DNA of 8,743 nt. Source: an uncultured Chitinophagaceae bacterium. Lineage in GTDB: Bacteria > Bacteroidota > Bacteroidia > Chitinophagales > Chitinophagaceae. A program made the translations under genes and the position numbers. The stretch covers positions 1 to 8,743 of the forward strand of contig CALCNY010000009.1 in assembly GCA_937897585.1 (NCBI GenBank), read 5' to 3'. Every line of letters begins with the position of its first letter. The first letter of the stretch is position 1. This document shows positions 1 to 7,086 of the stretch, one piece after another. The notes under the pieces are model-generated. The model searched no databases. It was not told the origin of the DNA and saw nothing but the letters and a program-made list of their open reading frames with translations.

Positions 1-2744
1 ATGTCGATATAAGTTGACAAAATACCTTTTGTCGCTTTTTCTAATTCCTTATTGAAGAAATTATTTAGCAAATTACTAATCACACCTCCAATGGTACTTG
101 TAATCAATGTGCTGGCATTGCCTTGGGTGAGGAAGTTCTGATTGCTGGTAATAAACGTATTGAACAATAGCAAACTAGCCACCTGCTTGTTCATTTCATT
201 CTCATCGTTTTTGAAATCAGCCAATCTTTTTGTGATGATATCATTCCTTTTGGCATCACTTTTTTCAGGTAATTCAAAATCAAAAGTTACATTGGGATTT
301 TGTAAAATTCCATTTAGGTGAGAAATAATAGTAACATCCTCTTTTTGTTTAAATCCTCCTGAAGTGGAAAGACTGCTGATGTCCACATTTTTAGCAAGGT
401 ATTCAGCATCAATATCAATAATAGCTTGATAGGGATCACCATTCCAAGTAAGTGTTCCTCGATTCAGCGTAAATGGTTTCTTAAAAAAGGTTTGAAAATT
501 AAAAGTGTATTCTCCTTTTGTAAGTTTATAAGTCCCCAAAATGGAGAGTGGCTCTATATTTCCTACTCTAACATTAATAACGCCATTTCCTTGTCCTTTT
601 ATTACGTCTCCTGTTTCTTCATCCAAAATCACATCAACTTTACAAGCAGGATTTGCATTCACTTTTAAGTTCACAACAATGTTTGCTATATCAGAAGTTT
701 TGACTTCTTCCATTTTTTTTCCAAACTGAACAAAATCAATATAATCAATGGTATTACTTTCTTTTCCTTCTGTAGTGATGATGTAAATATGACTGCTGTC
801 TACTTCATTAGGTGCGCCATCAATATTCATTTGTAAATTACTCAAAGGCCCATTAATACTCATATTTGCTCGGCCAATCACATTGCCGTAAAATTGCGAA
901 TTGTCCTTTTTAGTGGTATTCAATACCGACATTTTCGATGTCTCTAATTCCAGCTTATCGAAATAGAAATCGTCGAAAAGATTGTGATGTATTTTACCAT
1001 TAATCACTGCTGAATTATTCAATGAATCTTTGATTTGAATCAATGATAAATCAATCAAGTCTTTATCAAATTTTATCGTTTGGTTGTTCAAAAAATAACG
1101 ACACTGCGTAAAATCAACTTTCATAGAACCGTGTTTAACATCTACAGTCCCAGTTAAATATTGATGTTTGTCATTTCCTGATAATACCAAGTGAGAAACG
1201 GCATCTCCTTCAATTGTACTGAAAACATCATTCAAATAAGGTTCAAGAATTGACAGGTTGATTTTATCTCCGTCAAGTGAAGTGTATAGCTGATTGGCAC
1301 CTGAGTCTTTATAATTGTAATTTCCATTTATTGAAAATACATTCGCAGTATCATTGCTTTTCACCTGATATGAAATGATGCCCGTTTGTGTATTGGCGCC
1401 ACTGGTGATATTGATATTGCCTATGTATTTGTCTTCTAGTTTCAAACTATCTGCTTTCCCTTTGAATTGTAAAGTTGTTTTTCCTAACGGATCGGAAATA
1501 ATGGCCGTGCCGGAAAGCTTCCCTTTTACGGAAGGATTGGTGAATGCAAAGGGCACAAAATCCTCAAGGTTTACATCACTCACCTTAGCAATCAAATGTG
1601 ATTGATTGGTGATTTCGTCTAGTTCAGATTCGATCTCTATTTTTTGTTTATCGTTAACGATAGCTATATCATTTGCTGTGATATAATCTTTTCTGATGGT
1701 TAACTCACCATCTTTGTTCAATAGCCATTTTTTATCATTTACAATAAATGAGGATGGATAAAAATGGATTTTAGCACCATCTGAAAAGGTTTGAATACTG
1801 GCATTCAAATCCGCATTGTTCAGTGCTTCTGTTGCACTGGTTTTTACATGTATTTCAGATATGTCATTATTGGAAATCAACTGCAATTTAGTGTCTGGTA
1901 AATGTATACTATCTGAAATAGCTATATCTCCAACAGTAATGTCTGTCTTCAATGTATCCTGACTTCCATTTCCAGAAATGATGATATTACTGAACTTATT
2001 TTCTTTGTATCCAAAAACAGGAATATCGCCATTAACACTCAATTCGTTATTCGCAAGATTTAGATGGCCCTTAATGGATGCGTTATTACCTCCACTTAAT
2101 TTTTGATCAAACAACTGCAGGTAGGGTTCAACGTTATTAGTTTTCAAACGAAACGCAAAATCCTGATTGTTGAGTTTATAATCTGGCTTGTTGATATAAG
2201 TAGGGTAGTACTTACTTAGAAATAATTTAAAAGCGTCAGGTAATTCCAAAATTTTATATTCACCTTCTATCTCTGCTTCAAGTTCATTTGTATTTAGCAA
2301 CAATGATTTTTGATTTCCTTTTTTTGAAGAACTGAGTGTAAGCTTGTCGAAAGAAAGAGGTTTGTTGTCATTTAATAATGCAGCGTCATAAATTTTGGCG
2401 TCACCCAAAAAGTTATCAATATTGTTGCCGGTGAAATTGAGAGCAACTTTTCCGCTGAGATTTAAATTTTGATCTGTTAATTTGATCTTTTTTAAATTAG
2501 CATGTTCTACATCGGCATTGAGTTTGAAAGCAATTTCATCACCCGATAAAGTAAGTAATCCATCAAGATGCTTGATCACAAGATTTGAATCGTCGATACT
2601 TAACTGTCCGTCAAACCGACTGTTTTCAAAATTGCCATTGGCTTTAATTTCTTTGAAATTATAACCATTGAATTCAATCTGAGGAATATAACCTACGAAA
2701 TTGGCTTTAAGATGTTTTAAGTCAAATCCACTACCGACAAGCTT
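1..2744 (-). pseudogene. tamB: TamB-like protein, C-terminal part downstream of the in-frame TGA; runs off the left edge
   Basis: Reading on in the same frame past the TGA gives about 914 codons with no further stop, reaching the window edge before a natural terminator. The first residues (KLVGSGFDLKHLKANFVGY) continue the preceding repeat-like beta-strand region smoothly. The final 220 or so codons match the TamB C-terminal domain (DUF490, PF04357). Its signature lies at about 480-420: a GTLTWNGDPYQA-type motif followed by IIDIDAEYLAK. After that come FELPEKSDAKRNDIITKRL and a segment ending in ISNLLNNFFNKELEKATKG, which normally leads toward the end of the protein. All Trp codons are TGG. 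No in-frame ATG appears until 1122-1124. The first plausible reinitiation codon after the stop is GTG at 2577-2579, and no ribosome-binding signal is evident there. A separate C-terminal protein would lack the membrane anchor. I treat it as the second half of one gene whose status (mutation, sequence error or readthrough) is open. Confidence 0.8.
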
Positions 2745-2747
2745 TCA
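2745..2747 (-). other. In-frame TGA stop interrupting tamB
   Basis: The plus-strand bases are tca, giving TGA on the minus strand between ISMN and KLVGSGF. Both sides are in the same frame and both look like TamB. The most likely lost residue is Gly (GGA to TGA), since a Gly at this place of a GDIS-x-N-Gly-K pattern would suit the family. Trp (TGG to TGA) and Arg (CGA to TGA) are also one base away. The base after the stop is A, not the C that favours readthrough. I saw no other in-frame TGA in the roughly 2800 codons of the window, so code reassignment is not supported. Confidence 0.9.
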
Positions 2748-4298
2748 GTTCATAGAAATATCGCCTACTTGCTTACTGTTTGTGAATGCGCCAAGATTAA
2801 ATCTGTTGGTAATTAAATTGCCACTATAAGATGGAATTTCGTTGTCAGGAAGTTTGATGTTGATATCTGAAATAACACTTCCCAGATCGGTGTTGATGAT
2901 GCCTTTCGCTACAAAGTTTTTTATATATCCTGTAAAATTTCCTTTGAAATAAATATCGCCAAGCTTATCAAGTCGTGGTTGTGTGATGCTTTTTATTTCA
3001 GGAAAAATTAAGGCGATTTCATTGTATTGGGTATTACTACCTTCTGAATTGAAATTAATAAAAACATGGTCAACATCTGGTAATTCACGAAGGCCAATGC
3101 TGCCTCGCAAAAATGTATTTCCTGTGCTAATGTTCATTTTACTGACTTCAAAATTTGCAACTGTTCCTTTCGCATTTCCATTGACATTAAATGTTCGATG
3201 CCAGGAATTTACTTCTGGTGCAAACATGGCAATATCTTCACTACTTACTTTACTGTCTTTTAAATGACAATCAATGCGAACGTTGGTAACAAATTCATCC
3301 ATGTCATCAAAGAAATCATCATAATGCATGGCATAATAATCTTTTAAATGACTATAAGGTGTTCTTAAATCAAGCTTTGTAAACTCCATGATATGGGAAG
3401 TTAACAGCATGTCTGATTTGATTTGTTTTACTTCAAAACCATTTTTTTCCTTTGAACTTAATGTTAAAGAAGCTCGTAAACTGTCATTTTGATAAACTAT
3501 GTTTTTGAGCTCGCCGTTGATATTGTTGAAAGCAAAATGAAAAGGATCAAAATAATCTGTGAATGGCGCTCGTTCTGTTTCTTTGTCGTTTTGATAAGTT
3601 CCATTTGTAATGCTTACTTTTTTTGCAAACAAAGCAAAACCAGTTTTATTGGCATTAGTAGCGAGCGTATTTGTATCTGTTGACGAAGAAGTGTTTTGAT
3701 AATTGTTTGGCCTGTTTCCCTGATAATCAGTTTGTGCAAACACGGGCTGATTCAATATTAAACTGTTGATGATTATTTTCTCTTTGTCAAGATCAAGAGA
3801 ATCAATATTGGCTTGTAAATATTTTACAGAACCCAACATGTCTTCGCCTTTCCATTTGTCAATACGATTGAATCGGATGTTATTAAATTCAGCCTTCTTG
3901 AATTCAAATTCGATTTGTTTATTGGATTTTTTTGATGATGTACTACCGAAATAATCAACAATAAACTGATAGTTCCAATCTTCTTTAGTTCGCTTTAGAT
4001 TTACAACGGCGTCATCAAGACCAACATATTTGAGGATGATTTTGTCTTTAGTGAAAAACCAGTCATTGATGTTGATTCTAGCCGCACCTGCATAAAGTAA
4101 AGTGTCTTTGGATTGGTCTTCAATCAATAATTTTTTGAACTTGAGTTGGTAAAAGAAGGTAAAGTCTACACTTTCAATACTGACTGTTGTATGTAATTTT
4201 TCTGAAAGAGATGATGCTGCTTTCTTAATGATCCAAGTCTGCACTTTTGGAAGATGTAAAATTCCATAAAGCGAAATGATCAAAAAGAGAAGAATCAA
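2745..4298 (-). CDS. tamB: TamB-like translocation/assembly protein, N-terminal part ending at a premature TGA
   Basis: This is the N-terminal 517 residues of a TamB/AsmA-type envelope protein. TamB homologues are anchored in the inner membrane by one N-terminal helix and span the periplasm as a long beta-taco groove, working in outer-membrane protein or phospholipid transport. Seen here: a hydrophobic helix at residues 1-14, then HLPKVQTWIIKKAASSLSEK and an amphipathic, beta-rich region with DTLLYAG, the usual opening of Bacteroidota TamB proteins. The rest is repeated beta-strand sequence without catalytic motifs. The frame stops at TGA (2745-2747) after GDISMN, but the same frame continues to position 1 with TamB sequence, so a family member of about 1400-1700 residues is broken here. 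The 4298 start is TTG. The frame is open upstream to TAA at 4344-4346 and encodes a basic stretch (RKGLKISSR) that would suit the cytoplasmic end of the helix, so translation may begin further upstream, for example at CTG 4332-4334. Family assignment is strong; start and intactness are uncertain. Confidence 0.85.
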   Translation of the reverse strand: MILLFLIISLYGILHLPKVQTWIIKKAASSLSEKLHTTVSIESVDFTFFYQLKFKKLLIEDQSKDTLLYAGAARININDWFFTKDKIILKYVGLDDAVVNLKRTKEDWNYQFIVDYFGSTSSKKSNKQIEFEFKKAEFNNIRFNRIDKWKGEDMLGSVKYLQANIDSLDLDKEKIIINSLILNQPVFAQTDYQGNRPNNYQNTSSSTDTNTLATNANKTGFALFAKKVSITNGTYQNDKETERAPFTDYFDPFHFAFNNINGELKNIVYQNDSLRASLTLSSKEKNGFEVKQIKSDMLLTSHIMEFTKLDLRTPYSHLKDYYAMHYDDFFDDMDEFVTNVRIDCHLKDSKVSSEDIAMFAPEVNSWHRTFNVNGNAKGTVANFEVSKMNISTGNTFLRGSIGLRELPDVDHVFINFNSEGSNTQYNEIALIFPEIKSITQPRLDKLGDIYFKGNFTGYIKNFVAKGIINTDLGSVISDINIKLPDNEIPSYSGNLITNRFNLGAFTNSKQVGDISMN

Positions 4299-4350
4299 CA
4301 GTATTCGGGACGATATTTTGAGGCCTTTTCTCAGTGAATTAGATTATGTG

Positions 4351-4381
4351 TAAAATTAACCATTAAAGGCTTAAACACAAA
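4351..4381 (-). promoter_or_regulatory. Candidate Bacteroidota-type promoter for tamB
   Basis: On the minus strand, TTTG (4381-4378) is followed after 19 bases by TAATTTTA (4358-4351). This matches 7 of 8 positions of the Bacteroidota -7 element TAnnTTTG, with a -33 TTTG at normal spacing. Transcription would start near 4344, leaving a leader of about 46 bases before TTG 4298 or about 10 bases before CTG 4334. In AT-rich DNA such matches arise by chance, so this is only a candidate. Confidence 0.35.
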
Positions 4382-4415
4382 GGACTGAGGGTGATTTATC
4401 TCATAATTTTCGTTG

Positions 4416-4492
4416 GATTAAGGGTTTAACACGCTACGCTGATTTAAGGGTTTAATTCGCTATGCTGTTTTAAAAGTTGAGAATGTTATTCT
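4416..4492. repeat. Degenerate tandem repeat of about 26 bp, three units
   Basis: Unit 1 (4416-4440) and unit 2 (4441-4466) share GATTTAAGGGTTTAA followed by CGCTAYGCT, with one inserted T and three substitutions between them. A decayed third unit (4467-4492) matches unit 2 at 16 of 26 positions without gaps. A related stretch (ATTAAAGGCTTAAACAC, 4362-4378) lies just upstream, overlapping the candidate -33 element of the tamB promoter. The unit length is not a multiple of three, the region codes for nothing visible, and it lies between divergent genes. Origin and function are unknown; it could be a local duplication or one site of a family dispersed in the genome. Confidence 0.6.
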
Positions 4493-4580
4493 GTTTGACA
4501 ACCCTTAAACCTACACATCCCCAAAAAATCTCCCCCAATTCCCTATAGTTTTAATAAATTTACCACCTTAAATAAAAAAT

Positions 4581-7064
4581 ATGAAGTCAATTTTCGCTGC
4601 ATTAATTTGTTTTTTTGCATTGTCAATAAATGCTCAACAGTTAAAATCTCCCGATGAGTTTTTAGGATATAGTTTGGGCACAAAATATACCGTTCATTAC
4701 AAAATGGTAAACTATTTCAAAATGGCTGCTGCTGCGATGCCGGATAAAATGCAGTTGAAAACCTACGGCACCACCAATGAAGGAAGAGAGTTGCTAATGG
4801 CAGTGATTTCTGCTCCAGAAAACATGACTCGCATTGAAGACATCAGAAAAAATAACTTGAGAAACGCAGGTGTGCTTAATGATAAGTCTGGCGATCCTTC
4901 TATGCCTACTATAGTTTGGTTGAGTTACAACGTTCATGGAAATGAAACCAGCTCTACAGAAACAGCCATGAAAGTTTTATTTGAATTATTGTCTGGAAAA
5001 AATAACGAAGCCAATAACTGGTTGAAAAATACTATTGTCATCATTGACCCTTGTTTGAATCCTGATGGACGCGATCGTTATGTAAATTGGTACAATCAAA
5101 TCGCTGGAAAAAATCCTGATGTTGATTTAATTTCAAGAGAACACCAAGAACCATGGCCTGATGGCAGAAGTAACCATTACAATTTCGATTTGAATCGCGA
5201 TTGGGCTTGGCAAACTCAAGTGGAAAGCCGTGCTCGCATCAAAGTGTACAACGAATGGTTGCCACAAGTACATTGCGATTTTCATGAGCAGAATTATGCC
5301 GACAATTATTATTTCGCGCCTGCAGTAGAACCTTATCATGAAGTGATTACTCCATGGCAAAGAAATTTTCAGGTAAGCATCGGAAAAAATCATGCAAAAT
5401 ATTTTGATAAAAACGGATGGTTGTATTTCACGAAAGAAGTTTTTGATTTGTTCTATCCTTCTTATGGAGATACCTATCCTGTTTACAATGGTTCAATTGG
5501 CATGACTTACGAACAGGCTGGAAACTCAAGTGGTGGTTTGGATGTGAAAGTAAATAAAGACGACACTTTGAAACTCACAGACAGAATTGCACATCATTTC
5601 ACCACCAGCATGAGTACTATAGAAATCGCTTCTGCAAATGCGATGAAATTGAATCAAGAGTTTAAAAAATATTTTGAAGATGTGAAAACCAATGGTAGTG
5701 GTAATTACAAAACATACATCATTAATACTTCCAACAAAAACAGAACGGCTTCGTTGGTTGAATTATTAATGAAAAATAATATCGAATACAGTTATACTAA
5801 AACCGGAACTGTAGTTAAAGGCTTCAGATATAATACAGGTAAAGAAGAATCGTACTCAACATCTGCTTCTGATTTATTGATATCAACAATGCAATCGAAA
5901 GGAAATTTGGTTAGAGTATTATTTGAACCGCAATCAAAATTAGCGGATTCAGTAACCTATGATATTACAGCTTGGTCTTTACCTTATGCTTATGGATTAG
6001 ATGCTTATGCGGTTAAAGAAAAAGTTGTAGGACAACCAGCATTAGTAATTGGATATAATAATATTCCTGATAATAACGACTATGCTTACATTATTGAATA
6101 TAACTCGTTTAAAGAGGGTCAGTTATTGGCAAGCTTATTGAAAAATGGCATCAAAGTAAGGTCAGCACAAAAGAATTTTTCTTTCAATGGAAAAAATTAT
6201 AACAAAGGTTCGTTGATTGTAATCAGAAAAGGTAACGAAAATAAAATCGGCAACATGTTGAAAATGGTTGGTCAATCGGGTTCAACAATTACACCTGTTA
6301 GCTCTGGATTCATGGATGCCGGTGTAGATTTTGGTTCTGATAAAAATCGTTTATTGAATGCGCCAAGAGTGGCCATGTTAACTGGTGAAGGTGTTTCGTC
6401 TACGGCTGCTGGTGAGGTATGGCATTTGTTTGATCAAGAACTCGATTATCCAATTCACTTAATCAATGCAAATACAATTGGGAATGAAAGTTTGAAGGAT
6501 ATAGATGTAATCATTTTGCCTGATGGTAATTATAAAATTCTTGCAGACAAAGAAAGTAATTTGAAAAATTGGGTGAGAGATGGTGGCAAATTAATCGCCA
6601 TCGAAAATGCGGTAACACAGATGGCAAGTGGGGATTGGGGCATTAAATCTAAAAAAGAAAATGAAGAATCTAAAGATGCTTCTTATGCTGATCTCAAACG
6701 TTATGAAAACAGAGAGCGTGAGTCTGTTTCTTCAAATATTCCTGGTGCCATTTACAAGTTGAATATAGATGATAGCCATCCTTTGGCTTTTGGATATACT
6801 GATTATTATTCTTTAAAAATGAATGCAAACGTTTTTGAATTTTCAAAAGATGGATGGAATGTTGGAGTCATCAAACAAGAGAATGCATTATCTGGATTTG
6901 TTGGAAATGCGATCAAATCTAAAATTAAAGATGGAACAGTAATTGGTGTTCAGGATTACGGACAAGGTGAAATTGTTTACTTCGCCGACAATCCAATTTT
7001 TAGATGCTTCTGGGAAAATGGAAAATTGCTGATCGCAAATGCAGTGTTTCTGGTAGGACAATAA
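4581..7064 (+). CDS. Secreted M14 family zinc metallopeptidase (carboxypeptidase-like) with GATase-like C-terminal domain
   Basis: This is a predicted exported zinc peptidase of 827 residues, the usual size for this Bacteroidota M14 group. Residues 1-19 form a Sec signal peptide with likely cleavage after SINA. The PDEFLGYSLG opening and GTTNEGREL are typical of the group. The M14 catalytic domain (about 25-360) keeps the expected residues: H119 and E122 in HGNE, H235 in DFHEQ as third zinc ligand, R164 in NPDGRDR, N205-R206 in DLNRDW for substrate carboxylate binding, and E311 in TYEQAG as the general base. It is therefore probably active. A middle alpha/beta region (about 370-590) carries YDITAWSLPYAYGL. 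The C-terminal domain (about 594-827) has class I glutamine-amidotransferase-like topology (RVAMLTGEG, VIILPDGNY, GGKLIAIEN) but no Cys at the nucleophile elbow, so it is likely non-catalytic. ATG 4581 has an A-rich leader and no Shine-Dalgarno. The deacetylase gene follows after 22 bases, probably in one transcript. The peptide substrate is unknown. Confidence 0.93.
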   Translation: MKSIFAALICFFALSINAQQLKSPDEFLGYSLGTKYTVHYKMVNYFKMAAAAMPDKMQLKTYGTTNEGRELLMAVISAPENMTRIEDIRKNNLRNAGVLNDKSGDPSMPTIVWLSYNVHGNETSSTETAMKVLFELLSGKNNEANNWLKNTIVIIDPCLNPDGRDRYVNWYNQIAGKNPDVDLISREHQEPWPDGRSNHYNFDLNRDWAWQTQVESRARIKVYNEWLPQVHCDFHEQNYADNYYFAPAVEPYHEVITPWQRNFQVSIGKNHAKYFDKNGWLYFTKEVFDLFYPSYGDTYPVYNGSIGMTYEQAGNSSGGLDVKVNKDDTLKLTDRIAHHFTTSMSTIEIASANAMKLNQEFKKYFEDVKTNGSGNYKTYIINTSNKNRTASLVELLMKNNIEYSYTKTGTVVKGFRYNTGKEESYSTSASDLLISTMQSKGNLVRVLFEPQSKLADSVTYDITAWSLPYAYGLDAYAVKEKVVGQPALVIGYNNIPDNNDYAYIIEYNSFKEGQLLASLLKNGIKVRSAQKNFSFNGKNYNKGSLIVIRKGNENKIGNMLKMVGQSGSTITPVSSGFMDAGVDFGSDKNRLLNAPRVAMLTGEGVSSTAAGEVWHLFDQELDYPIHLINANTIGNESLKDIDVIILPDGNYKILADKESNLKNWVRDGGKLIAIENAVTQMASGDWGIKSKKENEESKDASYADLKRYENRERESVSSNIPGAIYKLNIDDSHPLAFGYTDYYSLKMNANVFEFSKDGWNVGVIKQENALSGFVGNAIKSKIKDGTVIGVQDYGQGEIVYFADNPIFRCFWENGKLLIANAVFLVGQ

Positions 7065-7086
7065 TCAATTTTAAAATACTGTTACT

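Larger units (their letters stand above)
4299..4580. other. Divergent intergenic region between tamB and the M14 peptidase gene
   Basis: This 282-bp gap separates two divergently transcribed genes and should hold both promoters. It contains the upstream in-frame extension of tamB (to TAA at 4344-4346), a candidate minus-strand promoter and the 26-bp repeats. It also has a C-rich run (about 4518-4543) that stands out in this AT-rich DNA and an A-rich leader just before ATG 4581. A 9-bp inverted repeat (TTTAAGGGT at 4443-4451, complement at 4501-4509) has a 49-base loop and no T-tract, so it is not a convincing terminator. I found no RNA gene, and no plus-strand promoter with both elements. Confidence 0.6.

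Noticed and set aside
2745..2747. TGA read as Trp through an alternative genetic code, or as selenocysteine
   Set aside because: All other Trp codons I could check in the three genes are TGG, no other in-frame TGA occurs in about 2800 codons, and there is no redox motif at the site; TamB is not a selenoprotein family.
2700..2790. Frameshift as the cause of the split tamB
   Set aside because: The reading frame is identical before and after the stop, and TamB-like sequence continues directly, so a substitution explains it without any insertion or deletion.
2983..3267. Plus-strand open frames of 60-94 codons over 426-3954, and others like them
   Set aside because: They lie antisense within the tamB frame, have no family resemblance or leader signals, and are explained as shadows of its codon bias.
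4416..4492. CRISPR array
   Set aside because: The units are directly adjacent and degenerate, without unique spacers, and no cas gene is near.
4443..4509. Inverted repeat TTTAAGGGT / ACCCTTAAA as a terminator or operator hairpin
   Set aside because: The arms are only 9 bp with a 49-base loop and no following T-run, and one arm is part of the tandem repeat, so chance pairing is likely.
4546..4553. TAGTTTTA as a -7 element for the M14 peptidase gene
   Set aside because: It matches TAnnTTTG at 7 of 8 positions, but no TTTG lies 17-23 bases upstream; the TTTGACA at 4494-4500 is too far away to pair with it.
5133..5393. Minus-strand open frame of 86 codons
   Set aside because: It is antisense to the conserved catalytic core of the M14 peptidase and shows no recognisable protein features.
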